A stretch of 63,492 bases of DNA from Parvularculaceae bacterium (GTDB taxonomy: Bacteria > Pseudomonadota > Alphaproteobacteria > Caulobacterales > Parvularculaceae). Numbering within the stretch: the stretch's first letter is position 1; each line of letters starts with the position of its first letter. Below are positions 18,015 through 26,734 of the stretch, in pieces. The position numbers and the translations under genes are program-made. The stretch covers positions 1 through 63,492 of the forward strand of contig JACADZ010000066.1 of the NCBI GenBank assembly GCA_013389105.1. Reading direction: 5' to 3'. A model generated the notes under the pieces. The model was not told where the DNA came from and did not search any database. It saw only the letters and a list, made by a program, of their open reading frames with translations.

Positions 18015-19511
18015 CTAACCCATCGTCGGGATGACGAATTCGCTTCCCTGCACGTCCTCCGGCCAGCGCTGAGTCACCGTCTTGATCTTCGTCCAGAAGC
18101 GCACGCCCTCGGGCCCGTGCTGGTTGGTGTCGCCGAAGCTGGAGCGCTTCCAGCCGCCGAAGGTGTGATAGGCGATCGGCACCGGAATCGGCACGTTGAC
18201 GCCGACCATGCCGACATTGACGCGCTGGGCGAATTCGCGCGCCGCCGCGCCGTTGCGCGTGAAGATGGCGACGCCGTTGCCGTATTGATGGTTCGAAGGA
18301 AGCGCGACCGCCTCGTCGAAATTCTTTGCGCGGGCGATTTGAAGAACGGGCCCGAAGATTTCCTCATGATAGGACGTATGGCCGGGCTTGGCGCCGTCGA
18401 GCAGCGTGCCGCCGAGAAAGAAGCCGTTCTCGTAGCCCTGCAGGCGGAAGTCGCGACCATCGACGATAAGCTCTTGGCCCTCGCCAATCGCCATATCGAT
18501 GTACTTCTTCACCCGCGCGCGGTGCGCGCCCGTGACGAGCGGCCCTAGGTCGGAATCTTCCGAAAAGGACGGTCCGATGCGGAGGCTCTCGACCCTCGGA
18601 CGCAGCATGTCGATGAGCGTCGCGGCTGTATCGTCGCCGACCGGCACAACGACCGGGGTCGCCATGCAGCGTTCGCCGGCGGAGCCGAAGGCCGAGCCGA
18701 CGAGCTGGTTGACGACGTTCTCCATGTCGGCGTCGGGCAGCACGATCATGTGGTTCTTGGCGCCGCCGAAAGCCTGCACGCGCTTCCCGCGCTTGCAGCC
18801 TTCCGCATAAATGTAGTTGGCGATGTCGGAGGAGCCCACGAAGGAGAGCGCCTTGACGCGCGGGTCCTCGATCAGCGCGTCAACCGCTTCCTTATCGCCG
18901 TTGACGACATTGAGGACGCCCTCAGGCGCGCCGGCCGCCATCATCAGTTCGGCGAGGCGCATGGGCGTCGACGGATCCTTCTCCGAGGGTTTGATGATGA
19001 AGGTGTTGCCGCACGCAATCGCGACGCCGAACATCCACATCGGAATCATCGCCGGAAAATTGAACGGCGTAATCCCGGCCCCGACGCCGATAGGCTGGCG
19101 CATCGAATACACGTCGATCCCAGCCCCGGCGGATTCCGTATATTCCCCCTTCTGCAGGTGCGGGATGCCGCAGGCGAATTCGATCACTTCAAGACCGCGC
19201 TGGACGTCGCCGCGCGCGTCAGGGAGGATTTTTCCGTGCTCGGATGACAGCATCCGGGCGAGATTATCGATATCTTTTTCAACGAGATCCTTGAACTTGA
19301 ACAGCACGCGCGCGCGCCGCTGCGGATTGGTGGCGGCCCAAGCGGGAAAGGCCTTCTCTGCGGCGTCGATCGCCTTGCCGACCTCGGCCTTGGTTGCGAA
19401 GGCGACCTTGCCCTGAACCTCGCCGGTTGTCGGATTGTAGATGTCGCCAAAACGCCCCGAGCCGCCGGAAACGCGCTTGCCCGAAATGAAATGCCCATGC
19501 TCGTAAGCCAT
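18015..19511 (-). CDS. mmsA: CoA-acylating methylmalonate-semialdehyde dehydrogenase
   Basis: 498-residue aldehyde dehydrogenase converting methylmalonate semialdehyde to propionyl-CoA, or malonate semialdehyde to acetyl-CoA, in valine and inositol breakdown. NFPAMIPMWMFGVAIACGNT and IIKPSEKDPSTP are family signatures. The catalytic cysteine lies in GSAGERCMA. The C-terminal GWKRSSFGDTNQHGPEGVRF is also diagnostic. It supplies propionyl-CoA, consistent with the PrpC-type synthase at 44718. No mmsB or acyl-CoA partner is adjacent. Confidence 0.93.
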   Translation of the reverse strand: MAYEHGHFISGKRVSGGSGRFGDIYNPTTGEVQGKVAFATKAEVGKAIDAAEKAFPAWAATNPQRRARVLFKFKDLVEKDIDNLARMLSSEHGKILPDARGDVQRGLEVIEFACGIPHLQKGEYTESAGAGIDVYSMRQPIGVGAGITPFNFPAMIPMWMFGVAIACGNTFIIKPSEKDPSTPMRLAELMMAAGAPEGVLNVVNGDKEAVDALIEDPRVKALSFVGSSDIANYIYAEGCKRGKRVQAFGGAKNHMIVLPDADMENVVNQLVGSAFGSAGERCMATPVVVPVGDDTAATLIDMLRPRVESLRIGPSFSEDSDLGPLVTGAHRARVKKYIDMAIGEGQELIVDGRDFRLQGYENGFFLGGTLLDGAKPGHTSYHEEIFGPVLQIARAKNFDEAVALPSNHQYGNGVAIFTRNGAAAREFAQRVNVGMVGVNVPIPVPIAYHTFGGWKRSSFGDTNQHGPEGVRFWTKIKTVTQRWPEDVQGSEFVIPTMG

Positions 19512-19612
19512 CGGGGAATCCTCGCCTGATCTGGAAAATCGCGCGGGACCCTAGCCATGATGACCGGGGGCATCAAGCGCGCGCCGTCCGACCTGCGATG
19601 ACCTGCGGCCTG

Positions 19613-21016
19613 CTAGAGCATCTTGCCGGGGTTCATGATCCCTTTTGGATCGAGGGCCTTTTTCACCGCCCGCATCATGGCGATTTCCGCCGGCTGCTTG
19701 CGCCGGGCGATGTCCTCCCGGCGCGCGAGGCCGACCCCATGCTCCGCCGAGATCGACCCCTGAAGCCGGTCGATGGCGTCATAGACCGCACGCTCGATGG
19801 CGGCGCCGACGGCCGCGCTTTTGAACGCCGCGCCCCCGCCTTCCGGCGCGAGAACGTCGTAGTGGATGTTGCCGTCGCCCATATGGCCGAAGGCGACAAC
19901 GCGCGCCCCCGGACAGCAGGCTTCGACGCCGGCGTCCGCGTCATCGAGAAATGCGGGCACGGAAGCGACCGGAACGGAGACGTCGAACTTCGCCTGTGCG
20001 CCTTCGGGGAGCATCGCCGCCGCCATGGAGTGCCGAAGACGCCAGAAGTCCGCCGCCTGACGGTCGCTTGCAGCGATGGCCGCATCGACGATTTCGCCGG
20101 CGGCGAGCGCGTCGCCCAGAACACGTTCGACCATCGGCGCAAGTCGACCTGCCTCGCCCGAGGAGAACTCCGCCAGCACGTACCAGGGGTGCGGCGCGCT
20201 CAACGGGTCTCGCGTCTCTGGGATGTTCTTGAAGACCAGGGTCAGAATCGCCCGCGACATGAGTTCGAAACTGGTGACGGCGCCGCCGCTTTCGTCCTGC
20301 GCTCGCGACAGCAGCGCGAGCGCTTTCGCCGGCGATGGAACGGCGGCGAAGACTGTCGTCCTCTCGCGCGGGCGCGGAAAGAGCTTGAGCGCCGCGCCAG
20401 TGACTACGCCGAGCGTCCCTTCGCCGCCGATGAAGAGCTGCTTGAGATCGTAACCGGTATTGTCCTTGCGCAGTCGTTTAAGGCCATTCCAGATTTCGCC
20501 GTTCGGGAGCACGACTTCGAGACCGAGCACAAGATCGCGCGCATTGCCGTAGCGCAGAACGTTGACTCCGCCGGCATTGGTCGAAACGACCCCGCCGATC
20601 TGGCAGCTGCCCTCCGAGCCGATCGATAGCGGGAACAGACGATCCGCCGCGTCCGCCGCTTTCTGAGCGTCGAGGAGCGTGACGCCCGCATCGGCGGTCA
20701 TGCTGTAATCGAGCGGCGACACCTCGCGGATCCGGTTGAGGCGCCGCAGCGTCAGCAATACCTCGCCGTTCGTCGGAATCTGGCCGCCGACGAGACCTGT
20801 ATTCCCGCCCTGCGGCGTGATGGCGACCCCATGCTCGGCGCACAGCGCGACGACGCGAGCCGTCTCGGCGACGCTGCCTGGGGCGACGACAATGCTCGGC
20901 GCGCCGGTCCACCTTCCGCGCCACTCCTTCAGGAGCGGGGCCCGATCCTCGCCCTCGATGAGACCTTTAGGACCGAGGAGCTCCCGGAGGGCGGCGAAGG
21001 CGGCGTCTTTAGCCAT
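19613..21016 (-). CDS. FAD-linked oxidoreductase, D-2-hydroxyglutarate/D-lactate dehydrogenase family
   Basis: 467-residue VAO/PCMH-type flavoenzyme oxidising a D-2-hydroxy acid. The FAD-binding domain shows PQGGNTGLVGG and GSEGSCQIGGVVSTNAGG. The catalytic C-terminal domain has the metal-site motif GHMGDGNIHY and the terminal SISAEHGVG. ATG 21016 is preferred over the upstream in-frame TTG 21025. The wording is closest to D-2-hydroxyglutarate dehydrogenase; D-lactate is an alternative. Confidence 0.85.
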   Translation of the reverse strand: MAKDAAFAALRELLGPKGLIEGEDRAPLLKEWRGRWTGAPSIVVAPGSVAETARVVALCAEHGVAITPQGGNTGLVGGQIPTNGEVLLTLRRLNRIREVSPLDYSMTADAGVTLLDAQKAADAADRLFPLSIGSEGSCQIGGVVSTNAGGVNVLRYGNARDLVLGLEVVLPNGEIWNGLKRLRKDNTGYDLKQLFIGGEGTLGVVTGAALKLFPRPRERTTVFAAVPSPAKALALLSRAQDESGGAVTSFELMSRAILTLVFKNIPETRDPLSAPHPWYVLAEFSSGEAGRLAPMVERVLGDALAAGEIVDAAIAASDRQAADFWRLRHSMAAAMLPEGAQAKFDVSVPVASVPAFLDDADAGVEACCPGARVVAFGHMGDGNIHYDVLAPEGGGAAFKSAAVGAAIERAVYDAIDRLQGSISAEHGVGLARREDIARRKQPAEIAMMRAVKKALDPKGIMNPGKML

Positions 21017-21127
21017 GATCGCCAAGTCTTGAGGGTGCGAGGCGAGGGGTCAAGGGCCCGGCGCCGTCGGCTGTCGCGCCGCCGCCGGACGGTCTATAGA
21101 GGCGTCGATTCGGGGATGGAGGGTGTC

Positions 21128-21976
21128 ATGAGAAGGTTGCTGTTGAACGTCGCGCTCATCGCGGCGACGGCGTTGTCGCTCTCGGCATGCGGCAAGAGAG
21201 ACGCTGAAGCGCCCAAAGCTCCCGCGCCCGCGACGAGCGAGGCGCCGGCTGAGGACGATCGCGCCATGGGCGCGGCAGGCGAAGTCCCCGATTTCGAGGC
21301 GCTCGCCGCGGCGACCGTCGCCGACCCTCGCCGTCCTGAAGCCGACCGTCTCGACGACGAGCGGCGCAAGCCGGCCGCCGCCCTCGCCTTCATGGAAGTT
21401 AAACCCGGCATCGCCGTCTTCGAACTCGAGGCCGGCGGCGGCTGGTACACCGAGCTTCTGTCGCATGGCGTCGGACCGCAGGGGTCGGTCGTCATGCAGA
21501 ATCCCCAAGGCTTCCTCGCCTTCGTCGGCGACAAAGTGGCGGAGCGGCTGAGGGACGGGCGGCTCGCCAATGTGCGCCAGTCGCTCTCCAATTTTGATGC
21601 CCTCGACGCGCCGGACGCGAGCGTCGACCTCGTGGTCTGGGTGCAGGGGCCGCATGAGCTTTATTACAAGCCGAACGGGAACTCGCTCGGCGACCCGGCC
21701 AAGGCCTATGCCGAGATCGCCCGCATCCTTAAACCGGGCGGCGCCTTCGTCGCCATCGACCATTCGGCGGAGTCCGGCGCGCCGGAGACGACCGGCAACG
21801 ACCTCCATCGAATCGACAAGATCATCGTCATGCAAATGGCGGATCAGGCAGGTCTGCGTCTCGTCGGTGAAAGCGATTTCCTCGCCAACCCTGAAGACCC
21901 CCTCACCGTCGGCGTCTTCGATCCTTCAATCCGCGGGCGGACCGATCAGTTCGCGCTGCGGTTCGTAAAGGAGTAG
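21128..21976 (+). CDS. Predicted methyltransferase-fold lipoprotein (COG4798-like)
   Basis: 282-residue protein with a lipoprotein signal (MRRLLLNVALIAATALSLSAC, lipobox LSAC, C21), then a linker and a class I SAM-methyltransferase-like fold. The motif I region reads GIAVFELEAGGGWYTELL, with DLVVWVQGPHELYY and ILKPGGAFVAIDHS further on. Motif I keeps an AGGG turn. The exported location is odd for a SAM enzyme, and family members of this sort are of unknown activity. ATG 21128 places the signal peptide correctly. It is convergent with sua5. Confidence 0.75.
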   Translation: MRRLLLNVALIAATALSLSACGKRDAEAPKAPAPATSEAPAEDDRAMGAAGEVPDFEALAAATVADPRRPEADRLDDERRKPAAALAFMEVKPGIAVFELEAGGGWYTELLSHGVGPQGSVVMQNPQGFLAFVGDKVAERLRDGRLANVRQSLSNFDALDAPDASVDLVVWVQGPHELYYKPNGNSLGDPAKAYAEIARILKPGGAFVAIDHSAESGAPETTGNDLHRIDKIIVMQMADQAGLRLVGESDFLANPEDPLTVGVFDPSIRGRTDQFALRFVKE

Positions 21977-21991
21977 CGTTTGCTGGCGCCT

Positions 21992-22942
21992 TCAGCGCGG
22001 CGCAGCGGCTCGCTGCAATCGATCGTTGATCGCCTCGCCAAGTCCCTCGGCGGGGACCGGCGCGGCGGCGATGCCGGAAAGACCGGCGGTCGCGACCAGT
22101 GCGTCGGCGGCGCGCAGTTGCGCGAAAAGATTGGCGGCCGCCTCGCGCAGGCTCCCTGTTTCGCTCAGATTGAACGTATAGGGATGATTGGGCGGGGCTG
22201 GGCCGAAGGCCAGAAACGCCTCCTGCGGCGCAGGTGCCCTCGCGTCGAGCCGCAGGCGCGCCCGCGGCGCGTAATGACTGACGAGCATGCCCGGCGCCTC
22301 GACAGCGCCGCTGTCGGCGCGTCGAAGGATCCGGCCGGCGACGCTCTCGATCCTTGAGGCGGGAACGCCTCCGGGGCGCAGCAGCAGAATCTCGTCCCCC
22401 GTGATCTTTACGATCGTCGATTCAAGTCCGACCGGACAGGGGCCGCCGTCGAGGATCAGGTCGACGGAAGTCCCGAGGCTTTCGCGCACATGCTCGGCGC
22501 GCGTCGGGCTCACCGCGCCAGACCGGTTGGCGCTCGGCGCTGCGAGCGGGCGGCGGCAGGCGCCGAGGAGCGCGCGCGCGAGCGGATGATCGGGCGCGCG
22601 CATCGCTACCGTGTCGAGGCCCGCCGTCGCCAGCAGCGACAGCGGCGACTCTTTCCGTCGCAGCAACACCAACGTAAGAGGTCCCGGCCAGAACGCATCC
22701 ATCAGCCGTTGGGCGAGCGGCGGGATTTCCGCGTGGACCGCGGCCGCCGTCGCATCAAGAATATGGACGATCAGCGGATTGAACTGCGGCCGGCGCTTGA
22801 CCTCGAAGATGCGAGCGACCGCCGTATCGCTGGTCGCGTCCGCCGCGAGTCCGTAGACGGTCTCCGTCGGAATCGCGACGAGACCGCCGCGGCGGATGAC
22901 CTCCGCCGCCTCGCCGATATCCTTCCAGTCCAGGACCGCCAT
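21992..22942 (-). CDS. Threonylcarbamoyl-AMP synthase (Sua5/YrdC with C-terminal domain)
   Basis: First enzyme of the tRNA t6A modification pathway, 316 residues. The YrdC domain has GGLVAIPTETVYGLAADA, then VKRRPQFNPLIVH and SANRSGAVSPT. The interdomain PGMLVSHYAPRARL linker and a C-terminal Sua5 domain follow, so this is the long Sua5 form. Its ATG shares a base with the folB stop (TGATG), making it the last gene of an overlapping four-gene operon. Confidence 0.9.
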   Translation of the reverse strand: MAVLDWKDIGEAAEVIRRGGLVAIPTETVYGLAADATSDTAVARIFEVKRRPQFNPLIVHILDATAAAVHAEIPPLAQRLMDAFWPGPLTLVLLRRKESPLSLLATAGLDTVAMRAPDHPLARALLGACRRPLAAPSANRSGAVSPTRAEHVRESLGTSVDLILDGGPCPVGLESTIVKITGDEILLLRPGGVPASRIESVAGRILRRADSGAVEAPGMLVSHYAPRARLRLDARAPAPQEAFLAFGPAPPNHPYTFNLSETGSLREAAANLFAQLRAADALVATAGLSGIAAAPVPAEGLGEAINDRLQRAAAPR

Positions 22943-23349
22943 CAGCTCTTGCGCCGCAGGATTTCGACGCCGGCCGCCTCGGCCTCCGGGATGGCGTTCG
23001 GCTTCTCGATGCGCACGGCGGCCGCGAGCACCATCGGATGCGCCATGGCGAGGTCGGCGATGCGCTCGGCCAGAGTTTCGACGAGCTTGATGTGCCCTTC
23101 GGCGACGATGGCCTTGACGCCCTGTGTGAGGCGATTGTAGCAGACGACGTCTTCGAGCCGGTCGCCCGTCGGATCGACAGGCTCGATCACCTCGATTTCA
23201 AGGTCGATACGCAAGGGCTGCGGCGCCGCTTTTTCATGCTCGAAGGCGCCGATCGACGCATTTATCCTCAGCCCACGGATGAACACCTTGCGACGCGGCG
23301 CGGTCGCAGGCTTGGGGAGCGGCGTAGGTTGCGCAGACCGTTTCGACAT
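22942..23349 (-). CDS. folB: Dihydroneopterin aldolase family protein
   Basis: 135-residue FolB-type tunnelling-fold protein for the pterin branch of folate synthesis. The core reads VFIRGLRINASIGAFEHEK, and the conserved tyrosine and glutamate regions are CYNRLTQGV and LVETLAERIADL. ATG 23349 has a GGAG sequence seven bases ahead; a GTG at 23355 overlapping the previous stop (GTGA) is an alternative. It lies between a pteridine-reductase-like SDR and sua5, supporting a pterin role. Confidence 0.85.
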   Translation of the reverse strand: MSKRSAQPTPLPKPATAPRRKVFIRGLRINASIGAFEHEKAAPQPLRIDLEIEVIEPVDPTGDRLEDVVCYNRLTQGVKAIVAEGHIKLVETLAERIADLAMAHPMVLAAAVRIEKPNAIPEAEAAGVEILRRKS

Positions 23350-23351
23350 CC

Positions 23352-24116
23352 TCACTCTCCAACCAGCACGTCCGGCGTCTGCCAGATGAGATGTTGTCCG
23401 CCGTCGACCGCAATCATCTGGCCCGTCACGGCTCTGGCCCCCAGAAGGTAGCGCAAGGCGCCGGCAAGATCATCGGTCGTCGCGCCGCGGCCAAGCACGG
23501 TCGCTTCGGTCTGGCGGAGGAAATCCGCCTCGGATTGGCGCACGTTGCGCATGGTCGGGCCGGGGCCGATGGCGTTGACCCTGATATTGCGCGGCCCCAG
23601 CGCCTGGGCGAGCGTTTTTGTCAGTATAAAGAGCGCGGACTTGGCCGCCGTGTAGGAGAAAAATTGCGGCGTCAGTTTCAGGACGCGCTGATCGAGGATG
23701 TTGACGACGAGATTGTCGGCCTGCGTATCAGCCGCCGCCGCGAAGTCCTGGATGAGCTTGACCGGCGCGCGGAGATTGGCCTCGATATGCCGGTCCCAGC
23801 TCTCGCGCGTCATGGTGAAGATGTCGTCTGTCTCGAAGGTCGAGGCGGAATTGACGAGGACGCGCAAAGGGCCGAGCGCGCTGCGCGCCGCAGGAACCAC
23901 GGAGGCGACATCGGCTTCGCGGGCGAGGTCGGCGCGGATCAGGGCGCAGCGCCTTCCGAGCGCGCGAATTTCGTCGGCGACCGCTTCGGCCTCGGCGGCC
24001 GACTTGCCGTAATGAACCGCCACGTCATGCCCTTCGCGGGCCAGCGCGAGGGCGAGCGCGCGCCCGATTCTGCGCGCGGCGCCGGTGACGAGGGCTGCGC
24101 CTTTCGCGTCGGCCAT
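23352..24116 (-). CDS. Pteridine reductase-like SDR (FolM/PTR1-type)
   Basis: 254-residue short-chain reductase. The cofactor motif is TGAARRIG, the arginine-bearing form seen in FolM and PTR1 rather than TGxxxGIG. The catalytic YTAAK follows, with VNSAS in place of NNAG. FolM reduces dihydromonapterin and dihydrofolate. Overlap with folB and, through TGATG, with the antiporter supports a pterin-reducing job. Substrate assignment rests on context and motif. Confidence 0.8.
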   Translation of the reverse strand: MADAKGAALVTGAARRIGRALALALAREGHDVAVHYGKSAAEAEAVADEIRALGRRCALIRADLAREADVASVVPAARSALGPLRVLVNSASTFETDDIFTMTRESWDRHIEANLRAPVKLIQDFAAAADTQADNLVVNILDQRVLKLTPQFFSYTAAKSALFILTKTLAQALGPRNIRVNAIGPGPTMRNVRQSEADFLRQTEATVLGRGATTDDLAGALRYLLGARAVTGQMIAVDGGQHLIWQTPDVLVGE

Positions 24117-25081
24117 CAGTCGGCTCCAACCGCGAGCACGAGCGTCGTCAGAAAGGCGAAATAGGCGGCGGTCATGAGAAGTCCTGCACTCCGGCCGATG
24201 TCGCGCCTGGTCAGCGCGAAGAGCGCGACGAACGCCGTGGCGCCCAGCATGACAGGAATGTCGAAGACAAGCGAGGATGTCGCAAAACCAAAGCCGCCGG
24301 CGAGGCCGGAAGCGCCCCCGACGGCGAGGATATTGAAGACGTTCGAGCCGATCGCGCCGCCCATGGCGACGTCGGACTTCTTCCTGAAGGCGGCTGCAAG
24401 GACAGTTGCAAGTTCTGGGAGCGAGGTGCCGAGGGCGAGGAGCCCCAGGCCGATGATCTCCTGTCGTGCGCCGAGCGTTTCCGCGAGCGCCGCGCCGTGG
24501 CTTGTCAGCAGCCCGGCCCCGATCGGCAAGCCGACGACGCCGCCGAGAATATAAAGGAAAGTGTTCGCCGACAGCTTCTTGTCATCCGCATATTCTTCGA
24601 CTTCATCAACAACGGGATCATCTTTCTCGCCGTGGGTCGCGCGCCACCACATGTAACCGACATAGACGATGATCCCCGCAAACAGGGCCGCGCCCGTGAC
24701 CTCGTCGACCTCGCGCAGGAGATAGGCGGCGGCGGCAAAAGCGGCGGTCGCGATCAGAAGGGCGATCGCGTGTTGGCGCAGGCCGTTCGTCTTCGCCGAT
24801 ATCGGGAAGATGAGGGCCGGGACTCCGAGCACCAGCAACATGTTGGCGATATTCGATCCGACGATCGACCCCTCCGCGAGCCCGGAGTGGCCGTCTAGGA
24901 CGGAACGGACCGCGACGAAAAACTCGGGCGCCGAGGTGCCGAATGCGACAATGGTGAGGCTGACGATCAGCGTCGGAATCGAAAAGGCTGTTGCCAGCGA
25001 AACGGCGCCGCGCACGAGAAGATCGCCGGCGACAAGAATGACGGCGAGGCCGAGGACGATCAGCGCGAATTCGGCGGCCAT
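24116..25081 (-). CDS. Calcium/sodium antiporter (YrbG/CaCA family)
   Basis: 321-residue inner-membrane cation exchanger with about ten hydrophobic segments in two inverted NCX repeats. Each repeat carries an alpha motif: GTSAPEFFVAVRS in the first and LGTSLPELATVLAA in the second, with GSNIANMLLVLG and GSNVFNILAVGG after them. ATG 25081 is preferred over the upstream TTG 25093. It is the first gene of the overlapping operon with the pteridine reductase, folB and sua5. Confidence 0.88.
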   Translation of the reverse strand: MAAEFALIVLGLAVILVAGDLLVRGAVSLATAFSIPTLIVSLTIVAFGTSAPEFFVAVRSVLDGHSGLAEGSIVGSNIANMLLVLGVPALIFPISAKTNGLRQHAIALLIATAAFAAAAYLLREVDEVTGAALFAGIIVYVGYMWWRATHGEKDDPVVDEVEEYADDKKLSANTFLYILGGVVGLPIGAGLLTSHGAALAETLGARQEIIGLGLLALGTSLPELATVLAAAFRKKSDVAMGGAIGSNVFNILAVGGASGLAGGFGFATSSLVFDIPVMLGATAFVALFALTRRDIGRSAGLLMTAAYFAFLTTLVLAVGAD

Positions 25082-25210
25082 GAAGCTCCGCAAGGCAGTA
25101 CGCAGGCCTTATAGGGCGCGCCGCCGGCCCGCTCAAAAGGGAAAATGCCTCGAAAATTTTCGGCCCCCGGGAAAGCCTAAAGTGACCGCGGGGCGTTAGC
25201 GTACCGACCC

Positions 25211-25684
25211 ATGCTGAACGAGATCACCGCTCTTTTCGGCGAGACGGTCGCCGCCGCGCCGCCCATCGACCGCCGCGCCACGCGCCGCTTCGTCGATCTT
25301 TGGACCAAGGCCGCACGCGGACGATTTCCGTCCTGGCGCGCGGTTCGCGACCTCGACCTTGGCCCGGATTGGGACTGGGCGTTCTGCATTGATCTCGAGA
25401 AGAGCAGCGGATTTCCCTACTTCATCTACCTCGGATCGAGCCTCGCCAAGCTCTCAGACGTCTATCTTTCGGGCGACGCCGACTGGACCCTGTCCCTGCT
25501 CGACAAGGCGACCGGGGAAATTGGTGCGTGCGTCTCTCTGGCGGGTCCGCACTTCCGTGAGGACGAACTGCGCCTTTGCAACGGCCGGCGGATCCTTTTC
25601 CGGTGCGTCACCGCCCCGCTGGCGGACAACGGCGAGAGGATAACCCACGTTGCGGGCGTCGCCAACGGCGTGTTCGCGGACTAG
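25211..25684 (+). CDS. PAS-like domain protein of unknown function
   Basis: 157-residue soluble protein. After a helical N-terminus with an RFVDLWTKAARGRFPSWRAV segment comes a PAS-like fold (WDWAFCIDLEKSSGFPYFIYLG ... ITHVAGVANGV) resembling the alphaproteobacterial PAS_5-type family. No output domain is attached. It stands alone, divergent from the antiporter operon, and is followed by a long palindromic element. Role unknown, possibly sensory. Confidence 0.6.
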   Translation: MLNEITALFGETVAAAPPIDRRATRRFVDLWTKAARGRFPSWRAVRDLDLGPDWDWAFCIDLEKSSGFPYFIYLGSSLAKLSDVYLSGDADWTLSLLDKATGEIGACVSLAGPHFREDELRLCNGRRILFRCVTAPLADNGERITHVAGVANGVFAD

Positions 25685-25685
25685 A

Positions 25686-25783
25686 GCTTCGCGCCGTGAT
25701 TCGGAATCACGGCGCTCGCTCCACCCTTTGATTGTCGCGGCGTTTTCGCGCAAAACCGCGTACGCTTTTGCGCACGCCGCTCC
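25686..25783. repeat. Palindromic intergenic repeat element (RIME-like), about 98 bp
   Basis: There are two structured halves. The first is a perfect 11-bp stem GCGCCGTGATT-CGG-AATCACGGCGC (25691-25715). The second is nested: GCGGCGT (25737-25743) pairs with ACGCCGC (25774-25780), and inside it GCGCAAAA (25748-25755) pairs with TTTTGCGC (25766-25773). No T-run follows, so it is not a classic terminator. The layout resembles repeated intergenic mosaic elements of alphaproteobacteria. Confidence 0.55.
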
Positions 25784-25884
25784 GGGCGCGAATAGGCTTG
25801 GTTGACGCCCGCCGGCGCCTAGTTATTCCTGGGAGTCTGCGGCCCCGCTAACGCGCAGCGCCAGGCGCCTCTTGAGGAAGCCGA

Positions 25885-26694
25885 ATGATCCGAGTTCGCC
25901 GGGCTTATGTCGATGGACGATTCGGCCAACTCCATCTGCGCCAGCGGCGGGGGGAGCGCGAGACCGGGCGAGCGCTTGTTTGTCTTCACCAGTCGCCGAA
26001 ATCGGGGCTCGAATTCGAAGCCTTCATGCACGCGGCGCCGCTATCGCGCCGCGTAATTGCGCCCGACTATCCCGGCTATGGCATGTCCGACCCGCCGCAT
26101 TCCGAAGGGGAAGCCACTATCGAAACCTATGCGCAGGAGATGTGGCGCATAGCCGACGCGCTCGAACTTGAGCGGATCGACCTGTTTGGCAACCACACAG
26201 GCGGTCAGGTCGCCGCCGCGATGGCGCGAATGCGCCCGAGCTCCGTCGGCGTCATTGTCATGGTTTCGGCGGCGCTTCTATCGCCTGAGGAACGGCGACA
26301 TCTGACCAACTATTTCGCGCCCATTGCCCTTGACCGCGCCGGAACGCGGTTTCGACTTTCGTGGGAGCGGACCGTCGAACACAGCGATCCCGCGCTGCCG
26401 CTCGAAGCCCTCGCCCGGTCTTTCATGCAGAATCTCCTGGGCGGGGAGAAATATGAGTGGGGCCACGCGGCCGCGTTCGCCAACGGCGCTGAGTTCGAGG
26501 CGGCGCTCGCCGCGCTGCCGCATCACATATTCATCCTGAACCCAACAGATCAACTCTCGCAGGCGACGCGCCGCGCCGCATCCTTGCTTAGGAACGGCCG
26601 AGTGATCGAGCTGCCGGAATGGCGACACGGCTTTCTCGATCTTCACGCGAGAGCCGCGGCCGACCTCGTATTCGGGCTGCTTAACGTCGGCTGA
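25885..26694 (+). CDS. Alpha/beta hydrolase-fold protein with atypical nucleophile elbow
   Basis: 269-residue alpha/beta hydrolase fold. VCLHQSPKSGLEFEAF carries the oxyanion region, PDYPGYGMSDPP the usual strand-4 turn, and HGFLDLHARAA the C-terminal histidine region. The nucleophile elbow reads LFGNHTGGQVA (residues 100-110). In alignment to the usual GHSMGG, serine is replaced by His104. The protein may be non-hydrolytic, use another residue, or belong to the GxHTG group of uncertain chemistry. ATG 25885 is preceded by GAGGAAG. It is convergent with nusG. Confidence 0.7.
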   Translation: MIRVRRAYVDGRFGQLHLRQRRGERETGRALVCLHQSPKSGLEFEAFMHAAPLSRRVIAPDYPGYGMSDPPHSEGEATIETYAQEMWRIADALELERIDLFGNHTGGQVAAAMARMRPSSVGVIVMVSAALLSPEERRHLTNYFAPIALDRAGTRFRLSWERTVEHSDPALPLEALARSFMQNLLGGEKYEWGHAAAFANGAEFEAALAALPHHIFILNPTDQLSQATRRAASLLRNGRVIELPEWRHGFLDLHARAAADLVFGLLNVG

Positions 26695-26734
26695 GACGGG
26701 ATCCCGAGGCCTCGGCGAACCCCTGGAACGCGCG

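Noticed and set aside
25691..25715. Rho-independent terminator of the PAS-like gene
   Set aside because: Strong stem but no T-tract, and it is part of a larger palindromic element; treated as a repeat, though it may still slow polymerase.
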